Source: Leptospira ainlahdjerensis (GTDB taxonomy: Bacteria; Spirochaetota; Leptospiria; Leptospirales; Leptospiraceae). From it: a stretch of 64,000 bases of DNA. Below the pieces are notes generated by a model. The model saw nothing but the letters and a program-made list of their open reading frames with translations, was not told the DNA's origin and ran no database searches. The DNA is taken from the NCBI RefSeq assembly GCF_016919175.1, contig NZ_JAFFPU010000041.1:16875-80874 (forward strand). Direction: 5' to 3'. The position numbers and the translations under genes were made by a program. Within the stretch, counting starts at the first letter, position 1, and every line of letters begins with the position of its first letter. Of the stretch, positions 54,802 to 64,000 are shown piece after piece.

Positions 54802-54834
54802 GCCGTCTTTCGAGGTGAAAACTTCGAAAGCGGC
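54802..54834 (+). terminator. Intrinsic terminator after the RRM gene
   Basis: Stem GCCG-T-CTTTCGA / TCGAAAG-CGGC (11 paired bases, one bulge) with a 10-base loop, followed by TTTTTT. Confidence 0.8.
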
Positions 54835-54918
54835 TTTTTTATTTTTTAGTGCGAGGATAAGGAATTTTAGAAATGAATCTTGCATAACGACGTCTAAAAT
54901 AATCTAAATCTCGAAATC

Positions 54919-55839
54919 TCACTTAAAATAACTTTCGAAAAAAGCAGCAACTTTGCGAATTTTCGATCGGTGGCTCATTGCAGCTCCTTCCTGCAATGTC
55001 AGATGGTATTGCAGCATACTTTGCACGACTTCCGCACGACTGCTTCTAAGTTGGAGTCGATAATCTAATGGATCCAATAGAAAATGAAACCAAAGTACGG
55101 GCCTAAAAGTTAATCGGCTGAGTAAAGGAACTTGCCTTTTCGCGAGAAAACGGCTCTTCAATATCATTGATTTAGTTTCAAATGCATTGTATTGTAGAAT
55201 GGCTACTGACCAAAAAAGCGTAGCAGGAAGAATGCCTAAACAAGATAAAAGCCCAAGAAAGATTCCAAAAAAAGGTAATACATACACAAACAAGATTGAA
55301 ACAAATAAACCAATCAAAGTTCCGAGCATTAGAAGATGAGAACGAACTCTTTTAGCACCTTTGGATTGAATTCCATTTTTTAACATCCAGAAAGTAGATG
55401 CTCCAATGTAGATAATTGAATAAAAAATTAGTACATGGTAAGCAAGCAGAGGTTTAAATTGCGCGATTGCGTCGGGGTTTACTATGATCGCTTTGCAAAA
55501 TAAACAAGAAATCAATATGTAACTCAATATGGAGTATTGAAAATAACGCAGTTTGTTCAGGATCTTTATTTCCCCTATCAATTGCGTTGTAACCCTTGTT
55601 AAAAAAAAAGGAACCAAAGCGGAAGGAATCAAAGCATAATTCGAGTAAATATCAATTAATTCTTTAGGAATAAAATACCTTAGACTGGAGAAAAATACCC
55701 ATTGGCCGAGCGATAGAGTCATCAATAAATAATTTAGGCGAATATTACTGTATTTTAATGGAGCGAATCGAAAAACATATACCCCTAAAATTAATATAAA
55801 AAAGGAACATGAAAAACTTATAATAAATGCGTAGTTCAT
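54919..55839 (-). CDS. Seven-helix membrane protein, output domain absent
   Basis: 306 residues. Seven hydrophobic helices fill residues 3-220 in the layout of 7TM sensor modules that normally stand in front of kinase or cyclase domains. Here the ~85 C-terminal residues (DPLDYRLQLRSSRAEVVQSMLQYHLTLQEGAAMS) are basic and contain no catalytic motif. It may be a truncated sensor or act alone. ATG 55839. Codon use is more AT-rich than in the first 54 kb. 55840-56052 holds nothing recognisable. Confidence 0.65.
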   Translation of the reverse strand: MNYAFIISFSCSFFILILGVYVFRFAPLKYSNIRLNYLLMTLSLGQWVFFSSLRYFIPKELIDIYSNYALIPSALVPFFLTRVTTQLIGEIKILNKLRYFQYSILSYILISCLFCKAIIVNPDAIAQFKPLLAYHVLIFYSIIYIGASTFWMLKNGIQSKGAKRVRSHLLMLGTLIGLFVSILFVYVLPFFGIFLGLLSCLGILPATLFWSVAILQYNAFETKSMILKSRFLAKRQVPLLSRLTFRPVLWFHFLLDPLDYRLQLRSSRAEVVQSMLQYHLTLQEGAAMSHRSKIRKVAAFFESYFK

Positions 55840-56052
55840 AGCTTATACAGAATTAATTTCCTTAAGATACAAAGATTTGTAAACTCGTTTTTAGAGGGTG
55901 TGGTGTTGAGTTAACCCATTGAAATCTGAAAATATCTGAACTAAACATAGAACTGTGTATTCACCTGACAACGGCGTAAAAATCAGTGGCCCCGATTTCT
56001 TCTAAAAGTAAAAATGATTTTACCGCAAATTATTTAAACCCACGAGAAACCG

Positions 56053-56945
56053 ATGACCAACGACACCAGTATAAAAAGAAGAAAGCTAAATTTGTAAGAG
56101 CTTGCCAGTGAATTCGAAAACCTAAGCAAAGCCTGCAAGACCATGGGATATTCCCGTCAACGGTTCGAGATCCGAAGAAACTTTCAAACATACGGCGCAG
56201 AAGGACTCTTGGATCGAATACCGGGACCAAGCGGACCTCACCCCAAACAGGGTCAGCGAAGAAATCGAAAGAGAAGTCCTATCACATTCTCTTCAACGCC
56301 CTACACATGGACGTTTGAAGGTCGCCCAACAACTCAGTCTCAAAGGAATCAAGGTAAGCACCGGTGGAGTCAGAGGAGTTTGGACAAGAAATAAACTCGT
56401 AACCAAACATCAAAGACTTCTGAGACTCGAAGAACATCACAAGGACCAAATCATACCTCTCAGCGAGGAGCAGATTAAACTTTTAGAAAGATTTGATCCA
56501 GAATATAGAGAAGGGCACATACAAGTCGATTATACCGGAGAATTGGTTTCCATCGATACCTTTATGGTTGGTTCCTTAAAAAGCGTTGGAAGAGTCTATT
56601 TGCGAACCGCAATCGATTGTCACAGTCGATTTTCTTGGGGAAGACTTTTCAATACAAAGATTCCTGTAACTGCCGTTCAAACTCTCAATAACGATGTCCT
56701 TCCATTCTTTGAAGAACATAACGCAAAGTTTGGAGCGTTCTTACCGATAATGGACGTGAGTATTGTGGAAGAGATGACCTACATCCTTTCGAATTATTTC
56801 TTCAATTAGAAGAGATCGGCATCGAAACACTAAGGTCCGAAGGGCTCAAAGAAATGAATAATATGTTGAATGGGTTCAGAGAAATCTGCTTTCTGAGCAT
56901 TTAGAACAGCTCGGAGAACTAAACTCTAAGAGTCAAATTATGAAA
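56053..56945 (+). pseudogene. IS481-type transposase, decayed
   Basis: Fragments of one DDE transposase in all three frames. It starts MTNDTSIKRRKLNL, has an in-frame TAA at 56095-56097, then a helix-turn-helix region (LSKACKTMGYSRQRFEIRRNFQTYGAEGLLDR). A frame change at 56245-56247, where one A is extra, leads to VSEEIEREVLSHSLQRPTHG. The catalytic core follows (HIQVDYTGEL, YLRTAIDCHSRF). After another shift near 56740 the frame reads LTDNGREYCGRDDLHPFELF, and a final shift gives HRNTKVRRAQRNE and a stop. The order matches the IS481 family. No inverted repeats recognised. Not functional. Confidence 0.8.
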
Positions 56946-57437
56946 TTCATATCCACTGGATTTTCTTTAAGAATAGAATTACAAACGATCTCGTCCGGAA
57001 GGAAACGTAAACCGACGAACTTCTTTAATTCTTCATCAAAAGATTCAAAATAAAGGAACACGGGAGCTAAAATTAGAAGATTAATCTTTTTTTTCTGCGG
57101 AAACTTATCAGACAAAAAACTTCGTTGTCTGCCCATAACTCTCGCTATACGGACCTTCAATTTAGCAACCCAAAAAAATTGACCTATTTACGGACTGGTA
57201 AAATATTTAAGCGTTGCAAGCAGGAAGAGAGGACTGAGAACCTAAGTCATGGGGTATTTCAACCGAAGTGCACGATTTCGTAAAAATTCGTCTTTTTCTT
57301 GCAAATTCTCTACCCACCCAGTAGATAAACTTCTTAAAATCTTTCTATGAAAAGTTAATGCGCAAGTTTAACTCGTTCAAAAAATAGCATAATCAGAGCC
57401 TCTGGGATATATTTGGTAAATTTTTATTAACATTTTT

Positions 57438-58500
57438 ATGCAAAATTTAATTTCTATATTCAATAATTCTAATATATCTCTTCGCACAAAGGCGAAACTT
57501 TTTATTTTTAGTCCCTTTCTTTCAGCGATTTTATTATTAATAATGTTTTTTTATTGCAGCCAGATTTTTCTTCAATCAATCGGGTATACTCAGAACATTA
57601 GATTATCCTTATTATCTCCCAACGTTTGTTATGCCAATGCTTATGAATACAAACGCTGTGTTTGGAATATTTTCAATCCTATAGAATATTCTAATCAGCT
57701 AAATCAGTTAACGAATCTCTCTTTAAGAAAGGTATCCTTAGATAAAGAAATTTTAAACGTGCTTGGGGATAATACTGTAGATACCTACCCTTGGGAACTC
57801 TCGGAAATTGAAAAATTCCATTTAAACTGGAAATCCAGACCCACCTTTCAGTCTTATATTTCTTATACCCCTTGGATCGATTTACAAAATAGCGCATTTT
57901 GGAATTCGTTAGACAAACCGAATTTTATCCTTTGGAATACGGAATTCGGAATTCGGAATTGAAAGCATTGATAATAGGTATCTCTTTAACGATGAGCCAA
58001 TTTCCATAATTGGAATGTTAGTTAATTACAAACCGGTAATTCAAAAAAGTCCTCATATTCTATTACGAAAAAGAAATAATCCATTCGCTTTGAATAGAAT
58101 TCCAAAACCCGCTTTTGAAGAAAATTTAGAGATTTTTTCTGGTAAATTTAACAAGGAAATTCCCGTACCCATTGTTGGTCGGGGTTGTATATTGAGAGTA
58201 AAGATCGATTATAAATACTCTGCAAAAGGTCGTTTAAAGAATTTATTATATAAATCAGATGCACAAGGAATTTTATTTAATACAAATGATTCGGGAAAGA
58301 AATTCTTCAGATTGGTGCCTAAAAACTCAATATCCGGCATTTGGATTAATCCGCTGATCACCGAGTTAGATACCGATACTTTAAATATTGAAAATATACT
58401 TAAGATGGATCATAGAGTAACATCCTTTATGCTAATGACGGAAGATAAAAAGATGTTTAATGGATTTCAATATCAATGGGAACAAATTTGCAAAAAATAG
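57438..58500 (+). CDS. Membrane-anchored protein, frame broken at a 7-bp triplicate
   Basis: Two consecutive open frames (57438-57962, 174 residues, and about 57959-58500, starting internally at 58015) that join if one CGGAATT unit is removed at 57940-57960. The joined protein of about 350 residues has one N-terminal membrane helix (about 25-48) and a soluble domain probably outside the cytoplasm, with no recognised motif. AT-rich codon use marks it as foreign to the surrounding backbone. It overlaps the following membrane protein gene by 25 bp, so they form an operon. Function unknown; the neighbour suggests a role in surface glycan assembly. Confidence 0.6.
57940..57960 (+). repeat. Tandem repeat, CGGAATT x 3
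   Basis: Three exact 7-bp units inside the reading frame. With three copies the frame ends at TGA 57960-57962. With two copies (loss of 7 bp) it continues as ...TEFGIESIDNRYLF... into the next ORF. Slippage of this repeat would switch the gene on and off. Confidence 0.85.
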
Positions 58501-59465
58501 TAGAAGGTCAGAGTGATAGAAAAGGAATTCGATACGTATTGGTCTTCCTGTTTTCTGTCGTTATTTATTTGTTTTCAATACATCAAATCGGCGGCCCAAT
58601 TCAATCAGGATTGGATGAATCCTATGTGATTGCCATTAATAAATATTTTGCGAATATAGAATATGCTCGAATCCCGATATTTTTCTCCTATGGCCCGTTA
58701 GGGTTCTTAGTTGTCCCTTTGCCAATCGGTTCTAATATAATTATTTCAACTTTATTTTGGAACAGCTTTCTTTTCTTTTTTATACTTTCTTCTTTAAGTA
58801 TTATTTTATTGAGAATCAATAAAATTAATTTTGTGACCGCCTCTATTCAATTTTTTTTGTGCGTTTGGATAGTGAATGCAAGTGAAATAAGGTTCTTACC
58901 TTTTCTTTTGCTCAGCAATTTATTGATTCTCGATAAGTTCGTATTAAAAGAGGAAAAATATTTTTTAATTTTACCAGCTTTATTCATAGGAATTATCGGT
59001 TTTTTTATGGGAAGCTATTTCGTTGCATTATTCGGATATTTTTTTCCTTTGTTTGTGTCGAACATCTGGAAAAAGCAATGGAAAAAGATAATAATTTTTG
59101 CATTATTCTTAATATTAAATTTGTTTCTTTTTCGATTTCTTATTTACCGAGATTTTAATATATTCATTAATTTAATTTCAATTCTCGAATTTTCAATTGG
59201 TAATGCCTATAGCATGACGATTGGAGCGGACACGTTTTCTTGGTGGTTGCTACTTTTATGTGTAATTCCTTTTTTTCTATTTCTTTTATTTAGAAAATCT
59301 GAAATATCTTATTATTTTTTAATTTCATTTGTTCCACTTTTTCTTATTTTCAAGTATGCCTTTACAAGAATTGATCATATATCACATTTTTTTAATTTTC
59401 TGGCGGCTGTTCTAGTGAATATGATGATTCTTGCATTGATCAAAGCTCCTGAAGAGAAAAATTGA
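58476..59465 (+). CDS. Polytopic membrane protein, GT-C-like, probably truncated
   Basis: 329 residues with about nine hydrophobic helices. After the first helix, LDESYVIAIN (about 46-55) and FFSYGPLGFLVVP (about 68-80) resemble the acidic catalytic loop and 'YGPLG' segment of GT-C glycosyltransferases and related polyprenyl-phosphate-dependent enzymes. Such proteins are usually much longer. Here the frame stops at 59465, 15 bp before the left end of the IS256-type element, so the 3' part was probably lost on insertion. Sugar transfer to a surface polymer is inferred. Confidence 0.6.
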   Translation: MGTNLQKIVEGQSDRKGIRYVLVFLFSVVIYLFSIHQIGGPIQSGLDESYVIAINKYFANIEYARIPIFFSYGPLGFLVVPLPIGSNIIISTLFWNSFLFFFILSSLSIILLRINKINFVTASIQFFLCVWIVNASEIRFLPFLLLSNLLILDKFVLKEEKYFLILPALFIGIIGFFMGSYFVALFGYFFPLFVSNIWKKQWKKIIIFALFLILNLFLFRFLIYRDFNIFINLISILEFSIGNAYSMTIGADTFSWWLLLLCVIPFFLFLLFRKSEISYYFLISFVPLFLIFKYAFTRIDHISHFFNFLAAVLVNMMILALIKAPEEKN

Positions 59466-59480
59466 TAACGTCCTAACTTT

Positions 59481-60832
59481 TTCGCACATTTAAAAATTAA
59501 AGAGAAGGCTCTCCTTGCCGATTGAGATTGTAACCAAACAAATTCAAAAAAAGGAGAACCCCCATGAGGGCAGAAGAAGAAAAATCACACGTGAAAGTAA
59601 TCCAAGTGGATGAGACTCAACTCAGGGAAAGACTTGAACGAACTCGTAAGAGGCTCAATAGAAGAAACCCTGAATGCTCTCTTAGACGCGGAAGCAGACA
59701 AACTCTGGCAAGCCTCCAAGTATAAAAGGAATCCGGATCGAATCGATACACGAGCCGGTTCATATAATAGAAACTTCGAAACAAAAACTGGAAAAGTAAA
59801 GTTAAAAGTTCCCAAACTTAGGCCAATTCCGTTCGAATCGGCGATCATCGAAAGATACAAACGCAGAGAGAGCTCCGTAGAAGAAGCTCTCATGGAGATG
59901 TACAATGTACATGATCTTGGGTGGAGGGGCGGGTGGCGATTCGAATAGTCGAGGACATCACCGAAAGCCTTTGGGGAACCAAGGTCTCACCTTCAAAGAT
60001 CAGCAAAGTAAATCAGAAAGTCTTTGTTCAAATCGACGAATGGAGAATCCGACCTCTCGAAGATGAGTATCCTTACGTTTATTTGGATGGGTTGTATCTT
60101 AAAAAATCCTGGGGTGAAGAAGTTCGCAACGTAGCGATTCTCGTAGAGCCATAGGAGTCAATTCAGAAGGTTACAGAGAGGTTCTGGGTTCCATGGAAGG
60201 AGCCACAGAAGATAAGGAAAGTTGGCAAGCCTTCCTAAAACATCTAAAAGATCGTGGTCTGAAAGGTGTAGATCTAATCATCTCTGATAAATGTCTGGGA
60301 TTAGTAGAATCGATTCCATATTTCTTTCCTGAATCCAAACGGCAGAGATATATCGTTGAATGTATTTGGGAAAGCTCCGAAGGGATCCTTTAAAGTCATT
60401 TCTCAAATGTTGAAGGCGATTCATTCTCAAGAGAACAAAGAAGAAGCCTTAAAGAAAGCCAACTTTGTGGTGGAGAGATTGATCGAAATGAAATTGAAGG
60501 AAGCTTCCAAGATTCTCTCCGATGGAATCGACGAGACGATGGCTTACATGGACTTTCCTTCCGAACATTTGAGAAAAATTCGTACAATCAATCCTTTAGA
60601 AAGGATCATTAAAGAGATCAAGATAAGGACAAAGGTTGTCGGAGCCTTTCCTGATGGGAAGTCGGCTCTCATGTTAGCCACAGCTCGTCTTAGGCACGTC
60701 GCGTCTTCTAAATGGGGGACTAAAAAGTATCTTGACATGGAGAAGTTAAAAGAGTTAAAAACCTCAAAGCTCATGCCTTGAACGTAGAAGGAGAGCATTT
60801 CTCAAGTTCTCATTTGTGCGAATCTTTGAAGA
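59481..60832 (+). mobile_element. IS256-type insertion sequence, decayed
   Basis: 1352 bp, normal for IS256. The inverted ends are TTCGCACATTT...GGCTCTCC on the left (59481-59513) and, reversed, TTCGCACAAAT...TGCTCTCC on the right (60800-60832). No convincing target duplication is seen, consistent with age. It carries one broken transposase gene and has probably cut the GT-C-like gene. Confidence 0.75.
59564..60781 (+). pseudogene. IS256-family transposase, several frameshifts
   Basis: Starts MRAEEEKSHVKVIQVDE. One extra A near 59628 moves the frame to DLNELVRGSIEETLNALLDAEAD. At 59903-59938 a 26-bp stretch identical but for one base to the dispersed-repeat core interrupts EMY...AIRIVEDITESLWG. 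A 2-base insertion near 60148 splits VAIL from GVNSEGYREVLG. A last shift near 60368 leads to KAPKGSFKVISQMLKAIHSQ and the conserved C terminus INPLERIIKEIKIRTKVVGAFPDGKSALML. Dead gene. Confidence 0.88.
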
Positions 60833-61321
60833 CACTATCTGTTCCGAAATGCTGCTGGTCCGATTCCAACCGCTACGTTCGCTCCAAAGCTCAACTGTAT
60901 CTTGGCGTGCCTCCGCGAGATCTTCTTCCTGTGAAAGCGCAGAGTCGCGCGCTACAATCTACTTACGCTCAATGTTAAGTTTTTATAATTTAGTATTTTG
61001 CTAAATACATAGAGCACCGCAGGATTTTCGCTAAGATTGCTCACGCGGGGAAATCGAGGATTTTAGTTTCGGAACAGTGCTTCGCAACGCTGGTGCAGTT
61101 GAGGAGACTTTTAGGGTTTTTGGAAAAAAAATAAGGAAGGTTTGAAGGCCGTTTCCAACTCTTCAATACAATTGATGAGTTGGTTCCTATACCGCTTTTA
61201 TCAAGAAAGAAGAAGGGTTCTAAGATTTTTTTAACAAAGCTTGAAACCACCATTTAATAGTCGTTAGCTTTGGATAAACGATAACTACTAAAATTACTTT
61301 TCCTGCTCAGTTGAAATATAT
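60833..61321. other. Intergenic stretch, no gene
   Basis: Contains a slightly GC-richer segment (60860-60975) without a supported reading frame, then AT-rich DNA. Nothing recognisable apart from position between two transposase remnants. Confidence 0.35.
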
Positions 61322-61378
61322 CCATCTCCGATACTCGGTGGCTTGTATCACACCTATTCTGACAAAGAAGCTGCTTAG
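61322..61378 (+). pseudogene. Tail of a second integrase-type transposase
   Basis: Nineteen codons reading [22 protein letters not shown], parallel to the C terminus of the transposase fragment that ends at 62020 ([19 protein letters not shown]). A leftover of a related element. Confidence 0.5.
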
Positions 61379-61504
61379 CTTCTAAACCATTTTCCGTTTT
61401 TTGAAATCTCATTTTCTAGATGAGTCGAAAGTCTCCTACCCTGACCCATTTTTGATCTTAAAATTTTGCTCCAAAAAACAGAAAATTAGAATTTCGGAAA
61501 GTAT

Positions 61505-62020
61505 TTGCGACAAAAAAAAGAGCCAAAGTTCAATCAAGGTTCTGTTATATTTGAAAAATCATCTGTCATTTTAATTTTAGCTAGGCTCAGGATGAAAAAA
61601 GTTTTGAAACTCGTAATTCGAAAACAATCCCAATCGGGAAAGAAAACTCGTTATATTCTCACCGACAACGATTCTCTCTTTGGAAAGAAATTCACCAAGT
61701 ATTTAGAACGGCTCGGTATCAAACACAAAAAGACTGCGATTCGGTCTCCTTGGCAAAACTGCTATGCAGAACGTTGGGTAAAGACTTGTAGAAACGAATT
61801 CTTAGATTTCTTCATTCCAATCAATCAGTATCATTTAGAAAAGAAATTGAAAGAGTTCATTCATTTTTACAATCATCATCGAACTCACCTTGCCTTGAAC
61901 AAGGATTCGCCGATTCCTTCTCCGATTCTAAACCCGCCAAAAGGCGGAAAAGGCAAACTCATTTCCACTCCCGTTCTCGGCGGGTTGTATCATACCTATC
62001 ATTACGAAAACGTAGCCTAA
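61505..62020 (+). pseudogene. Integrase-core transposase, 3' fragment
   Basis: From about 61610 the frame codes for the last part of a DDE integrase core: [18 protein letters not shown] (second Asp), [24 protein letters not shown] (Glu) and [19 protein letters not shown]. The first third of the protein, with the first Asp, is missing. The sequence before 61590 is unrelated, and 61533-61596 is a repeat also found at 62190-62255. Inactive remnant of an IS3/IS481-like element. Confidence 0.75.
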
Positions 62021-62255
62021 CGTTTCCCTTGTGAGCGTTTCGAAAACTCGTCCTGAAAACGAGTTAGTCAATCCATGTCCTGACATTTCTTTTCTTTCTA
62101 AAAGTTGATTCAAAATTCATGAAATTCAACTTTTGAATACGATTTCAGAATCCAAAACCCCGATTTGAGATTAAAACTAAGTCAAAATCAAATCAGGGAT
62201 TCGTTATATTAGAAAAATATCCGCAAGGTTAATTTCTGCGAGGCTCAGCACCTCA
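61533..62255 (+). repeat. Imperfect direct repeat flanking the integrase fragment
   Basis: 61533-61596 and 62190-62255 share CTGTTATAT/TCGTTATAT, GAAAAAT and GCGAGGCTCAG/GCTAGGCTCAG in the same order over about 65 bp. They enclose the integrase fragment and may be the ends of an element or the product of a duplication. Confidence 0.45.
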
Positions 62256-62259
62256 CATA

Positions 62260-63054
62260 CTATAATAAGAGCGATGCTGATATAATTAAACAAAATGTTC
62301 CGTATGCTATGGCGATAATTAATTTCTTTTTTCTTGGGATATTTCTAGTGCGATCAGGTAACATTAAAAGAATTAGCATTGAACCGACACCACCGAAAAA
62401 TGCAAAACTAATAAATAATAAACGCCAATGAAGGTCTGGGTATTTATTTGAATGAATGTTTTCGAGATCTTGATATTCTTTAAAGATTTCGAATAGCGAT
62501 ATATTCCGTTTTTGAGCCTTGTCTCCTTGAATTAGTTGGATATATCCTTGATATCCATTTTTATCTTGATAACACCCCTCGTTTTCATATTCAACATAAC
62601 TCACTCCTTTTGAATGTATTTTAGTTCTGCGTATGAACACGACTTTTGATTCTAAATTTTGTAAACCGATCAAAAAAGTATAACGAGAATGATCAATTGG
62701 ATTTTCGACTAACATAACAACCAACGAAGCATCGTTTAATGAAAAATCTCCTCTATTCCTTGGGATAAGCCCAAAGGCACATTCAGAAAATTCAGTAAGT
62801 GATTTTTCAAAATTAGGAGAGTTCCCTTTTTCAATTTCATACAATGTAATGTTAGATACGGATAAGTTTTTCTGAAAAGAGTAATCTAACGTAAGATCAA
62901 ACAATTCTGGCGTCTCTTTGTCCCAAATTACATAGGAAATCACTTTAGAATTCTTAGGCAATATTACCTTTGAACAATTAAAAAGAGAGTAATGTCCTAC
63001 TACTATGATAATTAAAAATGCAAAATATTGAATGTATTTTTTACTCATTTTCAT
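62260..63054 (-). CDS. Membrane-anchored protein, unknown (possible immunity partner)
   Basis: 264 residues. The N-terminal segment ends in a lipobox-like LFNC (Cys27). A soluble, mostly beta domain follows, then two C-terminal membrane helices (about 208-232 and 242-262). No family recognised. It overlaps the end of the very large upstream gene by 14 bp, so it is translated with it. Small variable membrane proteins directly behind large variable proteins are often immunity proteins, but nothing in the sequence proves this. ATG 63054, or 63048. Strongly AT-rich. Confidence 0.55.
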   Translation of the reverse strand: MKMSKKYIQYFAFLIIIVVGHYSLFNCSKVILPKNSKVISYVIWDKETPELFDLTLDYSFQKNLSVSNITLYEIEKGNSPNFEKSLTEFSECAFGLIPRNRGDFSLNDASLVVMLVENPIDHSRYTFLIGLQNLESKVVFIRRTKIHSKGVSYVEYENEGCYQDKNGYQGYIQLIQGDKAQKRNISLFEIFKEYQDLENIHSNKYPDLHWRLLFISFAFFGGVGSMLILLMLPDRTRNIPRKKKLIIAIAYGTFCLIISASLLL

Positions 63055-64000
63055 TCTGAATTTTCTTGTCCCATTTACTTATTGTCCATTGTGGATATCC
63101 TTGGCCTGATCCTGGAGTTACTGTTACTCCTATCTTACCAGGTATAGTAGGAAGCGCTTTTGCTCCCCCTAAAGATGCAGAAACCTTAGAACGATTATAA
63201 AAAATAAAATCTACCGAAGCTACGCCTAAACCAACATTCATTCCTAAATCGAACGAAAAATCTTTCGATTTAATATTGTGCGCTAGTCCATCTACTTTAC
63301 CCTCAGAATATGAAATACCACCACCTAAGCCAAAAGAAATTCCGGCGTCCCAAGAAACAGTGGTTCTACCAGTATGATCTGTTATTTCCGTTTTAGTCAA
63401 ATTCGGGCCAACACCCAAGACGGCAGAAAAATTCAAAATTGAATAACCGATTTCACCAGGTTTGATAGCTACGTGTCCCTGGCTTTTAGAATCATTGGAA
63501 ACGTTAGCTACTTGATTATTTTCTTTTGTCCCTATGACAACAATCGACCCATCTTTCTGAACCCCTGATTTTTGACCAGCTGCCTTCTGACCTTCCAAGT
63601 GCTTCAGCTCCGCCATCTTCTTAGAAAGTTCTTTTGCTGCTGCTACTTCCCCAGACCCGCCTTTGGCGTCACTCATCGAACCGTTTCCATCTGCAAGCAA
63701 GATCCCTTCACTCAACTCTTTCTTCAACTGATTGATTCTTTGATCCACAGGATCCGCAGGTTCTCCATTCGCATGAGGTGTTGTTCCTTCGTCTCCCTCT
63801 CTCCTAGTTCCCGCAACCCCAATCCCAGCCAAGGTCGCCGCGTCTTGTTCAGCGTTGTTCCTGCTCTGTGCGGATTTAGAACGTTCTGCTTCCTGCATAT
63901 CCGCGTCTTCTTTCGCCTTTCCGGAAACAAAGTCAGCCTTCCACTTGTCGTTTAGAAAGTTCGTGTTCGCTTGAAAACCTCCAGACTGGCTCCAGGTTCC
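63041..64000 (-). CDS. C-terminal part of a large multidomain protein (partial)
   Basis: The frame is open from its stop at 63041 to the window edge, 320 codons, so the true start lies outside. Residues near the edge (GTWSQSGGFQANTNFL, then a charged helical stretch) look like part of a long repetitive architecture. The C-terminal ~150 residues are Gly-rich with alternating hydrophobic residues (GISFGLGGGISYSEGK, NVGLGVASVDFIF). Met at 63898 is internal. The layout resembles large surface or polymorphic-toxin-like proteins. This and the link with the downstream membrane protein are inferences. Confidence 0.55.
   Translation of the reverse strand, partial: GTWSQSGGFQANTNFLNDKWKADFVSGKAKEDADMQEAERSKSAQSRNNAEQDAATLAGIGVAGTRREGDEGTTPHANGEPADPVDQRINQLKKELSEGILLADGNGSMSDAKGGSGEVAAAKELSKKMAELKHLEGQKAAGQKSGVQKDGSIVVIGTKENNQVANVSNDSKSQGHVAIKPGEIGYSILNFSAVLGVGPNLTKTEITDHTGRTTVSWDAGISFGLGGGISYSEGKVDGLAHNIKSKDFSFDLGMNVGLGVASVDFIFYNRSKVSASLGGAKALPTIPGKIGVTVTPGSGQGYPQWTISKWDKKIQNENE

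Noticed and set aside
56933..57160. 75-codon minus-strand ORF behind the IS481-type remnant
   Set aside because: No ribosome site, no similarity pattern, AT-rich chance frame.
60778..61004. Two short overlapping ORFs behind the IS256-type element
   Set aside because: They span the inverted end of the element and share no protein pattern.

Overview
The window looks like chromosomal DNA of a Leptospira species, probably one of the pathogenic species with higher GC. The basis is the gene content (split transketolase, lpxD, leuC-leuD, many large PAS-domain histidine kinases, spirochaete-type lipoproteins, decayed insertion sequences) and the codon style. No rRNA or species marker is present, so the species is not assigned.

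Layout. 1-8.4 kb: two large sensor kinases, then a MarR-thioesterase pair with a perfect palindromic operator. 9-11.5 kb: a DNA-repair run (HEAT-type alkylation repair protein, SPL-like radical SAM protein, Fpg-like glycosylase). 11.8-16.5 kb: a PdxB-like dehydrogenase divergent from a lipase-chaperone-like / lnt / exonuclease operon. 17-23.2 kb: a metallo-hydrolase, then a minus-strand operon of a membrane protein, a 1167-aa kinase and a single-domain response regulator. 23.3-28.8 kb: a frameshifted lipoprotein, an AHSA1 protein, a polyprenyl synthetase, a SirB1-type protein and the N-terminal transketolase subunit. 29 kb: tRNA-Thr and tRNA-Tyr followed by a decayed direct duplication. 29.8-35.7 kb: a minus-strand group of a class A penicillin-binding protein with an N-terminal zinc ribbon, a periplasmic repeat protein, a ChaN-like protein and a glutathione peroxidase. 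35.8-47.5 kb: an oxidoreductase with a divergent LysR, several hypotheticals, a DMT exporter, lpxD, leuCD with a divergent LysR, and a putative metallopeptidase lipoprotein. 47.7-54.8 kb: small enzymes (three GNATs, a second thioesterase, a desaturase), a TetR regulator and an RRM protein. 54.9-64 kb: AT-rich accessory DNA with a 7TM protein, a dead IS481-like transposase, a locus broken by a 3x7-bp tandem repeat, a GT-C-like membrane protein cut by a dead IS256-type element, further transposase debris, and the 3' end of a very large protein running off the window with a membrane protein directly downstream.

Three lipid-related genes (two thioesterases, one desaturase) sit next to symmetric operator-like repeats, so they are probably each switched by small ligand-responsive repressors. 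Envelope biogenesis is also prominent: lnt, lpxD, the class A PBP, polyprenyl synthesis, and lipoproteins.

The strongest unexplained signal is a dispersed intergenic repeat present in six main copies plus remnants. It carries two near-identical 14-bp palindromes about 135 bp apart, a GC-rich hairpin core and inverted terminal repeats. One copy is flanked by a 9-bp direct duplication. It behaves like a small non-autonomous mobile element, and a 26-bp piece of its core also lies inside the dead IS256-type transposase. Two genes are out of frame at simple repeats, an A7 tract and a 7-bp unit in three copies, in a way that loss of one unit would repair. They are candidates for phase variation.
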